DNA from: Kondoa malvinella
Lineage: Eukaryota; Basidiomycota; Agaricostilbomycetes; Agaricostilbales; Kondoaceae
Direction of reading: 5' to 3'
DNA: 64,000 nucleotides
Assembly (NCBI GenBank): GCA_039545315.1
Contig: BCIM01000007.1
Coordinates: 336,745 to 400,744, forward strand
In this document: positions 45,922 to 57,798 of the stretch, piece after piece
Numbering within the stretch: position 1 is the first letter of the stretch
Layout: every line of letters starts with the position of its first letter
The notes under the pieces: model-generated
Database searches by the model: none
What the model saw: only the letters and a program-made list of their open reading frames with translations
Told to the model about the DNA's origin: nothing
Made by a program: the position numbers and the translations under genes

Positions 45922-47600
45922 ATGACACGCAACATAGCGGTCAGGCGTCTTCGCAACGTGCAGAATAGCTTTGGTCTTGTGGCCCGTCAAGCAAGCTCAA
46001 TCGGGCAAGGCAAAGCTGAACTCTTACGACACAAACCTGAAGATGGTCAACTATATCTGCTGCGTTCCTGAGTGTTAGCTGAGCAGTATCAACAGTCGTG
46101 CTGGTCATGGCCAAGCGAACACCATTATGTAAAGCGTACAAAGGCGCATACAAGGACATGAGGGTAGACGAATTGATGACAAGCACCTTCAAGACGATCC
46201 TCAATGAGATGCCTATGAAACTCCAAGAGATAGAAGACATCTGTGTGGGTGTGGTACAAGGTAAGATCTCTTCTGGACTTGTCCTTCACGGACTCATGTT
46301 TGCCCCGCAGGTGAGAACAATGAGACTGCTGCCAGGACTGCCGCATTAGCTGCTGGTATCCGTAAGTACAGCTTTGCAGATTACCACTACTATTGCTGAA
46401 CGGCAATATAGCCGAAAGCATCCCAATACAGACCATCAATCGCTTCTGCTCTTCAGGCTTGATGGCTGTCAGCGTAGTCTCAAATCAAATCAGGTCTAGA
46501 GAGATTGAGTACGTCCTGCTGAGAAGCTGGATTCTACGAGCTGATGAGGTGGATCAGTTGCGGATTGGCTGTAGGAGTCGAAAGTCTGTCGGCAAACCCG
46601 CTGAGCATTGTGGACACCCTCAGCAATGAGATCATGGAACATCCAGTGGCTCGAGATTGCTTGCAGGGAATGGGTTGGACTTCCGAGAACGTGGTCGAAG
46701 AGTTTGGCATCAGTCGAGAAGACATGGTAAGTCATTTTGCTTTGAGTTCATGTCTGGAGATTGATCATCATCAGGACGCTTTTGCTGCCAGGTCTCATCA
46801 ACGCGCGGAAGCAGCGCAGCGAGATGGGATCTTTGACCAAGAAATCATGCCAATCGAAGCTATTCAAGGCGATGCATCAGAGCCTGCAAGCAGATGTAAA
46901 GTTATGATCAAGGCCGACGATGGTCTAAGAAAGGGAACGACCGTGGAAAGTTTGGCGAAAGCCAGGAGTGCTTTTCCTCAATTTGGCAAAGGATATTCTA
47001 CAGGTAAGCGCCGCCCAAATTCCATAAAGAGTTACTCAAACTATGATGAAGGCGGAAACACATCGCAAATCACCGATGGCGCAGCAGCTGCGATTCTCAT
47101 GCGAAGGGACAAAGCAGAAGGTCTAGGACTGCCAATCTTGGCTAAGCACATCGGAACTACTTCAGTTGGTCTCGCTCCACGGATCATGGGTATTGGTAAG
47201 CAACCATGTTGAGTGATCAAAATCGCGCATTGATTCCAAGGCAGGTCCTGCTTTGGCTATACCGAAAGTCTTAGCCAAATACGGTCTCGCGAAAGATGAT
47301 GTGGACCTTTTCGAAGTTTGTCGCGTCTACCCGTACAAGAGTCAAGCTGACCGTCATTCCCAGATCAATGAAGCATTCTCTTCAATGTGTGTATATGTCA
47401 TGAACCAGCTCGCCTTGGATGCAGAAAAGGTCAACGTAAGAGGCGGGGCTATTGCTCTTGGGCATCCATACGCCTGTACAGGCGCTCGCCAGATTGCTAC
47501 AGGTTTAGCCGAACTCAATCGTCGAGAAGCCGACGTCTTGGTGACCAGTATGTGCATAGGGCTAGGGATGGGCTCGGCTAGCGTATTTGTTCGGAACTAA
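45922..47600 (+). CDS. Acetyl-CoA acyltransferase / 3-ketoacyl-CoA thiolase
   Basis: All thiolase landmarks are present: DVVLVMAKRTPLCKAYKGAY region, the nucleophilic Cys in TINRFCSSGLMAVSVVSNQI, QITDGAAAAILMRRDKAEGL, GIGPALAIPKVLAKYGLAKD, NEAFSSMCVYVMNQLAL, the base His in GGAIALGHPYACTGARQIAT and the second Cys in VTSMCIGLGMGSASVFVRN. The N-terminus, MTRNIAVRRLRNVQNSFGLV, is Arg-rich and without acids, more like a mitochondrial presequence than a peroxisomal PTS2. About seven introns. It could cleave acetoacetyl-CoA from the HMG-CoA lyase branch or a 3-ketoacyl-CoA. Stop TAA at 47598. Confidence 0.9.
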
Positions 47601-47671
47601 TGTATTGATCATACTCTCATTGGACACGCTACTGGTACAAAACAATAGAGAATAATACCAATCAAAACGAT

Positions 47672-49407
47672 TCAGTACGACTTCTTTTGCCCCAGGACCC
47701 GTTGCGAGATGTAGTTCATGATCATCTGCTGGCTGATTGGCGCAATGCGAGGAAGCATAACCTGTAATGACAGATCGGTCCGCGCAAAAAGGGAACGAGC
47801 AACTTGCTTACCTCGCGTAGATAACGCTCAATGTGGTACTCCTTCGCATATCCGACTCCGCCTAGAGTAAGCAGAGCTCTCTCGACAGCTTTGTAGGCAG
47901 CTTCGCTTGCTAGATACTTGGCAGAGTTTGCATATTCACCGCTGCTAAAGCCTTCGTCATAGAGCTTGCCGGCTTGGTATGTGACCAGACGAGCAGCCTC
48001 GAGTTCCATCCAGCTTGTAGCGAGAGGATGAGCAATGCCTTGATTCTGACCGATTGGTCGGCCAAAGACGTGTCGGTCAATGGCGTATTGAGCTCCTCTT
48101 CTGAGACCCGCGTAGCCCAGACCCAAAGCTTCAGCGGCGAGTAGTACTCGTTCGGCATTCATTCCGTGCATAATCCTGTTGAGACTCTTAGAACTGTATG
48201 GGTATCCAGGAAAATGCGACATACATCTTGAAGCCATCACCTTCTTCTCCTATTAGATCTTCGGCAGGGATGCTCCAGGCATCAAAGAAGAGCATGTTGG
48301 TGTCGACTGCTGCTCTTCCCATCTACACAGTCGGTTCAGTGGAAGCAAAAAAGGCATGAACTTGGGAATTGACCTTAGGTATCTCTTTAACTTCGACTTT
48401 GGTTCTGTCCAAATCGGTGTAGAAGAGGGACAGGCCGTGGGAAGACTTTTTCACTTCTTCCAAAGGAGCTATAAGAGCACAAAGTAAGTCTTGCTTTTGG
48501 AAAAAGGTAGTCGACACACTTGTTCTGGCCAGAAGAAGAATCTTCTGCGCCTGCTGAGCGGTTGATATCCACATCTAAGGGGCATTAGTATGTAAATATA
48601 CGTGCAGGTACTTGGTATCGACAAGCTTACCTTTGACCCGGTAATCTCGTAGCGATCATCTTTACGAATAGCTCGTGTTTGAAGCCTGAGAGTGTCGCTG
48701 CCGCTGTTAGGTTCCGTGACACCGAAACAAGCTCGCTCAGAGCCGTCTATGAGACCTGGCAACATGCGATCCTTCTGTTCCTTGGTTGCATACTTGACAA
48801 CGGGTTCTACAAAAGCGTCAATGTATCAGTCAAGTCTTAGAGAAACCACAGAGCCAAACGTACCCAGCCCAAAGATGTTCATGTGTACGGATCTACTTGT
48901 TATCAGCCTGATCAAGTAGCTTCAACAAGCAACTCACGATGCACCAGTCAGACCCCCGCCGCTTTCCGATATGGTTTGCATCATGACAGCCGCTTCAGAG
49001 ATACCCATCGCTGACCCGCCATACTCCTCAGGCATACTGAACCAGCTCTTAGAATCGAGTCTCGTAATGTAGCAACTGACTGACCATATGCCCAGCCAAC
49101 CACCTGCAGCTAGATCCTTCGTGAGAGCATGAGGGAATTCGCCCTTCCCATCAATGTGGAGCCAGTAATCGTCGTCGTACTTCTGCATGATTTGGGAGAT
49201 TGCTGCCCGAACTTCATGCTGAGATTCGGTCCAATCTGGATTGTAGTTTTGCATAGGCTCTAAAGCAAAGCCAGCAGGTAGAGCAGAGGTGCCACTTGTA
49301 CCAGCAGGTAAGCCATAATGACGCTGACTTGACTTGTGCAGAGAGATGCGCTTGGACACAGTTGTTTGCGCGAGTCGACGAGCCAAAGTACCAGATCGTG
49401 CAGCCAT
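47672..49407 (-). CDS. Acyl-CoA dehydrogenase, mitochondrial
   Basis: Flavoprotein desaturating an acyl-CoA. Presequence-like start MAARSGTLARRLAQTTVSKR. Then PEEYGGSAMGISEAAVMMQT, ACFGVTEPNSGSDTLRLQTR (FAD/substrate motif), YEITGSKMWISTAQQAQKIL, LIGEEGDGFKMIMHGMNAER, HVFGRPIGQNQGIAHPLA, LTLGGVGYAKEYHIERYLRE and, after the last intron, MLPRIAPISQQMIMNYISQR ending VLGQKKSY. About eight introns. Substrate cannot be fixed; the context suggests a short branched mono- or dicarboxylyl-CoA. Head-to-head with a zinc alcohol dehydrogenase, 185 bp apart. Confidence 0.92.
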
Positions 49408-49592
49408 CTTGTTGCGAATGAAAGAAGAGCTAACACCAAGCAGAGGAGCAGCAAAAAGATCTTTGCATTCGGCTATTCAGAATCTGCGATCAGGCAGTTG
49501 CATGTCTCTTGTATTGCCGAAGGAGGGTCGCGTTCGCGTCTGGTGGATAGCTACGGCCCACGACACAGCCTATCAGACTACATTGAATCGAG

Positions 49593-51251
49593 ATGGCACA
49601 ACAGAAAACATGTGAGCTTCAAGTTGTTTTGATGCAAAGGTCAAAGTACGCGAGGCTGACGCTGCTACACAGATGAAATTCCAAAAGTGTGCAGAGCAGC
49701 TGTATGCGTCGAGAGGGGAGAGAACTTCAAGATAGAGCTCAGGTGAGCTCGTGGTGCTGCCATCGTCGCGGATGAAACTTTCCTCATTGCAATGTCAGGG
49801 AGGACTATCCTGTACCTACGCCGCAGGAAGATGAGATCCTCATCAAGCTCAATGTGTATGTCATGAGCTTCATGCTTGCAGACGATGCTCAAGCTGAGAC
49901 AATGTAGGACTGGTCTCTGCCATTCCGACATTCATCATATGAAGGGAGATCTAGGGCTAGGAGCCAAAGCAGACTGTGTCGGCCATGAAGGAGCTGGCGT
50001 TGTCGTCGCAATGGGCTCGCGAGTTACAGACTGGGCTATTGGCGACCGAGCAGGAATCAAGCCATGCATGAGCATTTGCGGCAAGGTCAGTTCTGTTCTA
50101 TTGTCAAGGCGTTTGTTGAGCTGTCGGCTTGTAGTGTGAATTCTGTACAGAAGGCTATGAACTCAATTGCCCAAAGGTAAGCAGCTTAATCATCTGCTCG
50201 CTAGCAGACTGAGCTGACGATGTACAGAGAATCATGTCTGCTTACTTCCGCAATGGCACATACTGGTAAGTCTCCGGCGCTTGCACGAGCAAGTTCGGCT
50301 CGCTCATGCCTGTACTTGCGACTGCCTTAGCCAGTACCTTACGGCTCCATCCCACTACACAACACGGCTTCCAAAGGTAAATTGTCCTTTCCAGAGGCCT
50401 GCACAGGTGCTGAAGGAAAGACAGAATATACCTGATCATCTAGCAGCTCCTGTTCTTTGCGCTGGAGCAACAATATACAGAGCGATCCAAGTCAGTGGAG
50501 CCAAGATTAACCAATGGCTAGTAGTTCCCGGCGCAGGAGGTGGTGTTGGCTCACTTGTAAGCCATGTTTCAGGCAGCCGCGGAATGATGCTGATTTCGGT
50601 TAGGCCGCACAATACGCAACAGCTCAAGGAGTCCGAGTCATCGCAGTCGATACTTCAGCGGAAAAGAAGAAGATGTGCCTCGATACATTGGGCTGCGAAG
50701 CATTCATCGATTTCAGAGAAGTGTCTAGCATTCCAGAGGAAGTCAAGCGGATTACGGGCAGCGGTGCTCATGCCCTGATCGTCACTGGCGGAACAAAAGC
50801 CGCTTATGCCAATTGGACGGACATCTTGCGCATTGGAGGAACTTTAGTTTGCGTTGGCCTGCCCCCAAGAGGTGTCTGTAAGTTCGGCTGCTGACTAGTT
50901 GAAATTGTGCTAAGCGTTAGTATAGTGGAAGTCGGCGCTGATCCTATCGTCTAGTAAGCGATTTACCATCTCCGCACCCGAGCGAGAGCTGATATCTTAA
51001 ACCGTAGCGTCAGCAAGAGCTTAACAGTCAAAGGCACTCTAGTGGCCAACTATCGAGAGACCGATGACGCATTGGCAATTGTCGACTCGGTAAGCGATCC
51101 CTCAGTCTTTCGCAGACGCTTTGACCTGGGACAATAGGGCAAGGTGACGCCAGTAGTTACCGTCTACCCGTTCTCGGAATGGGTCGAGACTTTGGAAAAG
51201 TTGCATCAGGGCAAGATCACTGGTCGTGCTTGCATCCGCTTCGAGGACTAG
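49593..51251 (+). CDS. Zinc-dependent alcohol dehydrogenase (ADH family)
   Basis: Oxidises primary or secondary alcohols with NAD(P). First exon MAQQKT joins [20 protein letters not shown], then [20 protein letters not shown] (catalytic-zinc Cys and its HSD partner), [15 protein letters not shown] (zinc His-Glu), [20 protein letters not shown] with LNCPK (four structural-zinc Cys), [38 protein letters not shown] and [11 protein letters not shown] (Asp favours NAD). Ends [19 protein letters not shown], stop 51249. All zinc ligands are intact. In the proposed route it turns a hydroxyacid into the semialdehyde. About nine introns. Confidence 0.92.
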
Positions 51252-51297
51252 ATACTAATATCAAACAAGTGTTGTACATGTACATTGAAATCGTCAT

Positions 51298-52406
51298 TCA
51301 TTCTGTTACACTAGTCCAGTCCGGCTTCTGCTTTTTCCTAAACATCTCGATCCCATACTTTGCCTCTGCGGAAGGCTGCATCATTCTCAAAAACACATCA
51401 CGAGCAGCTTTAAATTGATCTTCTGGGTCTTCGCTTGCAGCTGCGACGATGAGGCGCTTGCATTCAGCCAAGGCTCCAGGCGCATTGCCTACCATCCGGT
51501 TGACAAGATCTGAGATGTAGTCCTCGGCGTCTTGAGGTGAAGTTGCGATATGATGGACGCCGCTCAACGGCAGTAGTTCTTGTGCAGTAATAGGTCGAGC
51601 AGTCAACATTGCTTCTCGAGCTTTGGCAGTTCCCCACTCGCGGACTAGGTACCTGTTACCATCTCATCAGCATGCGAGACTCGCTTTGGCCTATCGTGAG
51701 CTGACTTTGAGATGACAGCAGGTGCAACACCTAATTTGGTCTCGGACAAAGTAAAGGTGACATTAGGGTTCGCTACCACCCGAAAATCACCTATCAAAGA
51801 CCAGCATGAGATCAGCAAAGGTAAGATTCCTGGAGTGGAAGCACTCACAGGCCATCGCAAGGCCGTTCCCACCTCCGTAGCACGGACCGTTGATCAAAGC
51901 AATGACGGGTTTGGCAGAGTTCTGTATCGCCTCGAAGAGCGAGTAGACTGTTCGGAGGTAAGTCTGACATCGATCATCCGCCTAGATGCGGACTCGGACT
52001 CACGTCTATCGTATTGTTCGGTATGGTTGCCTGTCAGGCTTTCTCCCGACGAACTCAAGTTCATCCCGGTGCAGAAGAGTTTTCCTCTACCAGTAAGGAC
52101 GACAGCGCGCACGTCCCTGTGCTCTTCATTGACTTGTTTCAAATGAGAGATCAGCGAGTGCTGCAAATCCACATTGAGCGCATTTCCCATCCTTGGGTTG
52201 TTGAGCGTGATGGTCGCCCTCGGGCCAGTAATGTCCAGTAGAATAGCATCTTCTGAAGCAGCAGAACTCGTCTGCAGGCCTCTAGCGGACCAGCAGGTTC
52301 TCCTTCTTCCGGTGTTGACCAGACGAAACTGCCAAAACACATGAGACACAGTCAATCTGGATATGTGAAGAAGACGCACAGCTCTTGACCAATTCATGGC
52401 GGCCAC
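51298..52406 (-). CDS. Enoyl-CoA hydratase/isomerase, methylglutaconyl-CoA hydratase-like, mitochondrial
   Basis: Crotonase-fold protein. The N-terminus is Arg-rich; removing a likely 51-nt intron (gtgcgt..ggcag) gives MAAMNWSRA then FRLVNTGRRRTCWSARGLQT, a strong presequence. Fold motifs: ATITLNNPRMGNALNVDLQH, RAVVLTGRGKLFCTGMNLSS (oxyanion loop), KPVIALINGPCYGGGNGLAM and ACDFRV (second oxyanion Gly), TFTLSETKLGVAPAVISKYL and REAMLTARPITAQELLPL. Leu-catabolic hydratases (AUH) share this layout; general hydratase activity is possible. Head-to-head with HMG-CoA lyase, 149 bp apart, which supports a shared substrate. Stop at 51298. Confidence 0.85.
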
Positions 52407-52555
52407 TACAACCGTTTGGTGCTCGAATGCTCAAGGCAGCGACGCGACGCAGAATGCGAACAGCTGTATATCCGAAAAATTTGGGTTGGCGAAGACCGCT
52501 CTGACATAAGGCAGGCGATTGCCAGTAGTCGAGTGTAACTGCTCAAGACAAGAAG

Positions 52556-53819
52556 ATGCGCATTTTCTCGTATCTGAAGAGTGGTGCTCGCAAAAGCATC
52601 CGTGTCTTCGAAGCTTCTGCGCGAGATGGCCTGCAGGTGGGGCCAGCGTGCTTGTGTACAAGGCAAGGGAAAGCTCATACGACTGTGCAGAACGAGGCGA
52701 AATCAGTCTCTGTGGAAACAAAGGTCGAACTCATCAACCGCTTGATCGACTCTGGCTGCAGGGACATTGAAGCTGGAGCATTCGTTCACCCTAGATGGGT
52801 CAGCCCACAGCTTCTAGATCTCTCCAACGTCCTGAATGACGCTCACAGATCCCTCAAATGGCAGGGACGGCCGAAGTGCTCAAGCGTCTACCTAAGAAGG
52901 AGGGCGTCACGTATCCTTGTCTCACGCCAAATGAGAAGGCACTCGAAACGTATCACTCGTCCGGCTCAGATCAGTATTGTGACGAGGTCGCCATCTTTCT
53001 TTCTGCTACCGAAGGTTTCAACAAAGCCAACCTGAATCGCACTGTTGCGGAATCGTTACAAATTTGTCAAGCCGTCGCAGACAAGGCAAAAGCATCTGGC
53101 GTTCGATTCAGAGGTTACGTCTCGACAGTCATCGGCTGTCCATTCGATGGTGCTGTTGAACCGAGACAAGTCACTTCGTTAGCCAAAGCTTTGCTTGATA
53201 TGGGATGCTATGAGGTCAGCCTGGGGTCAGTCATGGCGCTCATGTTACATTCAAGTCTGATGTTCTCGCAGTGACACCATCGGCGTTGGCGTACCTGCTA
53301 CTTGGGAAGAACTGCTCAACGACGTAACAAGGCGGATACCGGTCGAGAAGCTAGGTGCTCATTGCCACGACACCTATGGCTCTGGTATTGCAAATGTTCT
53401 AAGAGCAGTCGAAATGGGTGTGTCATCCGTAGACAGCTCTGTTGGAGGGTAAGCTACTTGACGTTCAAGTTTGGCATTCTGATGTAATTCTTGCTTCAGT
53501 CTGGGAGGCTGTCCCTATGCACCTGGAGCTTCAGGCAATGTTGCGACGGAGGATGTTGTCTATGTGAGCTCAATCTGAAGCTATGTTGCGACTTTACCAA
53601 TGCGTCGCCTAGGCTCTGCACAAACACGGCTATGAGACTGGTATCGATCTGCTCAAAGGTATGCTGACAATCAGAACAAGAGAGTGCTTTCTCTGACGTC
53701 ATTTAGCTGCCGAAACAGGCCAATGGATCAGCGACCAATTGGGACGGAAGAATAGTAGTCGAGCCGGTGCAGCTATTTTAGCTGATCAGCGGCGGAGAGC
53801 GCAAAGTATAGCTACATGA
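52556..53819 (+). CDS. Hydroxymethylglutaryl-CoA lyase
   Basis: Cleaves HMG-CoA into acetoacetate and acetyl-CoA. Conserved: EASARDGLQNE (Arg/Asp catalytic pair, joined over an intron), VELINRLIDSGCRDIEAGAF with VHPRWVSPQ, MAGTAEVLKRLPKKEGVTYP, FLSATEGFNKANLNRTVAES, GYVSTVIGCPFDGAVEP, CYEVSLGDTIGVGVPA, the metal-binding GAHCHDTYGSGIANVLRAVE and the signature GLGGCPYAPGASGNVATEDV with the catalytic Cys and Asn. The short N-terminus (MRIFSYLKSGARKSIRVF) gives no clear presequence, unlike its neighbours, so location is open. About seven introns. Stop TGA at 53817. All catalytic residues known for the family are visible. Confidence 0.93.
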
Positions 53820-53965
53820 GGAACATTGAATTTGCTGCTGTACAATAGATAACAAAGCTACACATTGATTTCTGTCTGAAAATGTTCCTTGTTTCGTACA
53901 GAGTCAGGAATAGCTGAATCTGTTTGCCATAAAGTTAGCGCCTACTACATTAGATGCACATCGTC

Positions 53966-56900
53966 TCACTGAGCAGGCATCATGCCAGTATCCAGTCCGA
54001 AGTCCATGCCTTCGAAAGGCAAATTCAGTCCATTCCATTGCGGCCAGTCCAGCAGCTGATCGAAAGTCTGCCCAGACGGCATGTCCCACTTCAGGTCCCA
54101 GAGTCCATTGCCAAGCATCGGGTCATTCAGCGGCTCCGCGGTAGATTGACTAGCAGAAGCTGAATTCGATAGGTGATCATCGTTGACCGGAGAACTGGCC
54201 CGAGGCGTTGACGGCATAGTTTGCAAAGGATTGGCAAGATGCGCATCGACCAGTGCGCGAATGAAGGAACTGTACTGTCGAGCAGTAGGATTCGCCACGC
54301 CTTGCAGGATGTTTGCTGTCGACGAAACTAGTTCGATGATGAAGGCATTGTTATTGTGCAGGCTGTTGAATTTCTGTCGGCAGAAGCGGAGTAGAGATAT
54401 TGCTGCGTAAGATATGCAGATAAAGTAGTTGTCGGAGCAGCATGTGAAGGAGGCGGCGTGCGAGATGAAAGATTGTTTGGCAAGCTGAAGCTAAGAGAGT
54501 CCTAAACATCAGCCATCCACAGTAGTCAAAGGTAGCTGTAGGTCTACCATTGTTACGACGGAGGTATAGCACTTGTTAAAGTATAGGCCAACTTCTGACG
54601 AGGCTTCTCGAAGAGCTTTGTATAGACCAAAAGAAGAAGCACAAAGTAGAGCAAAGTTCTGATACCTGTGAAACAAAGAAGAGTCAGACTGTGGTACTAC
54701 GAAAGGCATAAACCGTACAGATCACCATGCAGCATCAAATACTGTGCTTCCGAACCAATCTCGCCCTGAGGGTGATTCTTCGAATTAGCAATCATATCCC
54801 TACAGCGACTCTTCCAGTCACGAGCTTGATCTTCGAGCTGCTGAAGTGAAAAGGCACAATTACTCCAGGACGTTTCATTGCCAAGGTCGGCGTCGACGTA
54901 AAGAATGTCCTAGACTCATGTCAGCCGCAATCACCAACCTATACCCGCGCCACGAACGAGAGTGCGCGACAGCATGCGGTAGAGATCCTGTTCAACTATT
55001 GTCAGCTACGAGCCAGCCAATTGATCGTAAGTTGGCTTACCAGCATCATGCATATCCAAATACTGCTCGGCGACAAAGGAGTCGGCAAATACATGTCAGG
55101 CTGGCATGAGTATGTAAGCTCTCGTCAATAAGTCGTAAACGTGCTGCGTACATTTCGCAGCCCGTGTGGCAGACGCATGGTCGGATGACTACCAAGCTGC
55201 ACAGACACTCTGGGAGAAGGGTAAGCCGCTAAGTAGGAAAGAGCACCTGCAGACTGACTGGAGATCTCTGATATAGCAGAAGAGGCTGTTGAAAAATTAC
55301 AATGAACTAGGTTGCATGTGTAGCTGTCTTGACTTACTAGGTCCGGATTTCGTTTTGAACAGCCATTGAGGATGCTGCTCCAGGATGAGGTTTCGATAAA
55401 CGATGCATGCGCAGATCTGTTGCTGTTCTGTAAGATAATGTGTCAGCTCGAATATGGGGCTGCACGCAAAGGCGCTGACGATTTCGCCAAGCCCAGAATT
55501 AGGTTTGTTCGGTCTTCCCTGTAAGTGCTAGTGTTATGGAATTTCCACAGCTGAGTATAAGACCTACTCATGTCTAGCCGGTGGAGTGCCAATTGTCCAC
55601 ACCGTCAAAAGCAGATAGGCTTGAATAACCTCAATTGTCTTCGAACCGCGTGAAGGAACACCGAAAGCCAAGCCTTGAGCAATAGTGCCAATCTGTTGAG
55701 CGTACTGGTGATGACACGCGTCGAAATGCGCTGCTATGCCACAGATGGCCGTCAAGAGGAAAGGCGAGCGTTGAGTCACAAATTGAACGGTGTGATAACC
55801 GGGATCGAGGATGGGAAAGTGTCGATGGATGTTGGCAAAGTAGTAGCCAAATAGAGATTGAATAGTTTCCACAGAGATGATCTTGAGGATCTCAGGGGAA
55901 CGATATGATGCTATCATCCGTTTTCGGAGAGGTAGACTATTGGTTGACAGCGGACCGGGCTTGAAATAGCTTGAATCTGCGACGCCCTGACCACTACTTG
56001 TGTTTGACCCAGGAGATTCGATCATCAGTTCTTGAAAATCGTCTTTCGGTCGTAATCTTGCAGCAGACCTGATGACGCTCTGCGGGTCCAGATCCTGGTT
56101 TCCGTCTGGTAGTATTGGTGCTGAGTCATCTCGATCGTTCGACACGGGATGTGCAGGATGGAGTAGTTGCAAGAATTGCGCAGAAGCTGAGGCGCCATTG
56201 GAAGTATTCGGAGCCAGAGCAGGACTCGTCTCGCTTTCGGGACCGACTCGAAGGGATGAAAGAGTATTATATGCGAAGAGATCAAGGTTGTTGCCGTTGT
56301 TGGAGGATGTTGCAGTGGGAGAAGGAACTTTTGGGGAGATTGTAGCAGCGGAGCTCATGCTTTGCGACGGGTCCATGCCGTCACCAAAGAGGAAAGACGG
56401 CATTTCGGCAGACGTCGTGAGGCCGTCTATGAAGTCGAACGCATCTTGACCTTGCGAAGTGGTAGGCTGATATGGCGAAAGCGGACCGGTATTAAAGTCT
56501 GGCAGTGAGTCGAAATGCTCTTGGACAAGAGGTACCTCGAAATCAATAGCATCACCTTGATTGCTTGGCGTCTGGCGAAGCGGCGCTTTCTGCTTTTGTC
56601 CAGATGACAGATTCAAAGCTGATTTTGCCTTGTTTGCCTTGTTTGCCTTCCGTAAATCTTGGTCAGCTGGGATTAATCCCTTGCAAAACACATGTGAGCC
56701 AAGATCGGCCGAGCTCAGCAGACTGACCTGAGCTTTCAGAGTCTTCAGGTTCTTTGCGCCTATTGTACAAGTCAGTGTCTTGCGAAACGGACAGTCTTGC
56801 GTTTGACTGACCTGGTTGTCGACCTCCCCTTTTTGACTTTTCAAAGACGCATTCGATACCATTGGACAGGCATCGCGAACACCTAGATTTGAACAGCCGT

Positions 56901-57150
56901 AAATACACGATAGCCGAGATAGGGAAGGAGCAGAATGTAATGACTCACGGATCCCTCCCGTCACTGCCACACTTGACCTTCACCGCGCGACATGCAAGAC
57001 ATCTGTGATGTCGCGGGGATGAGTGCCCGAGCTTCGAAGCTGCGACATTGGTACATACGCCCGAGAGCTCCGCTGTTTCTTAGGCTTTGGCGCATCCTGT
57101 TCTGGCGAAGCAGAGTCGTCTTGCGCAGTAATGCCAAGTGAGAAGTCCAT
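53966..57150 (-). CDS. Zn2Cys6 transcription factor, probable cluster regulator
   Basis: Fungal binuclear-cluster regulator. Joining the first exons gives MDFSLGITAQDDSASPEQDA and then CLACRAVKVKCGSDGRDPCS with RCLSNGIEC: CX2CX6C..CX2CX6C complete, followed by a basic linker KSKRGGRQPG and a short coiled helix (AKNLKTLKAQ). A long Ser/Pro-rich region precedes the fungal transcription-factor domain: RMIASYRSPEILKIISVETI, QSLFGYYFANIHRHFPILDP, FLLTAICGIAAHFDACHHQY, VIQAYLLLTVWTIGTPP. The acidic C-terminus (FDQLLDWPQWNGLNLPFEGM) could be an activation domain. It lies between the lyase and an ADH and likely binds CGG pairs in cluster promoters; that is inference. Several 3' exons are approximate. 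Confidence 0.85.
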
Positions 57151-57798
57151 GCGTTTTGTATTCAGAAGTGGGTAGGCAAGATGGTCATGCAGCTGATCAG
57201 CTCTTAGGCTGGTATGCTGCTGCTGTTGGCTTGAGGTGCCTGTCTGTTGTCGGGTTCGTGCGTAATTATATGGCCGCGCTCGAGCAGACAGTTGGATATT
57301 CGACACAGAGGCGGGTCGACCTCGAACAAGCAATGATTTCAAAAGAAAGCTCGCTGTACAACGTCTGGCCTGATAGCACTGCTCTGCAAGTCGGTCTGCA
57401 CACCCATCACCCTTTGTAACGACGGAAATTGCTTGCGTGGAGCCGCAAGAGGGAAATACACCTTGCACGCCCGAAGCCTGACTCTAGTTTCACCTCGCTT
57501 TCCCGTTCAAGGTTCCTCAGCTTGAGGATCTGTATTCCAATCCCATTCTCGGCTCCTGTCTCGAGTTACACTGTCCCTGCATACTCGTTCTCTTCTTGTC
57601 GCACCACTGCATTACCGAATCAGTGAATGCATCGTCGAGCTACCCAGGTGGTCATGCTCTTAGCAACGCGAACGGTACTATTGTAGTAGTAGCGTTGCCC
57701 CATTCTCGGGCCGTACTTTATCCTTGAAGCGAATCTGGATAGCCGGCTGATAAACACGATTGGAATCCCCGCCTTCTTCCTTTCCGTCCGCGAACGTC
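57151..57798. other. Divergent promoter of regulator and alcohol dehydrogenase
   Basis: About 650 bp. The minus frame stays open upstream of the chosen ATG (to 57468), so the regulator could begin earlier. CGG-type elements near the plus-strand gene: CGGGCCG (about 57708), AGCCGGCT (about 57741) and CCGTCCG (about 57785). Confidence 0.45.

Noticed and set aside
45922..46010. Peroxisomal PTS2 signal on the thiolase
   Set aside because: RLRNVQNSF lacks the His/Gln-Leu pair of the PTS2 consensus; the Arg-rich start without acids fits a mitochondrial presequence better.
42477..53819. Ordinary leucine-degradation cluster
   Set aside because: Both 3-methylcrotonyl-CoA carboxylase subunits are missing, while a CoA-transferase and a BVMO/esterase/ALDH set are present that leucine breakdown does not need.
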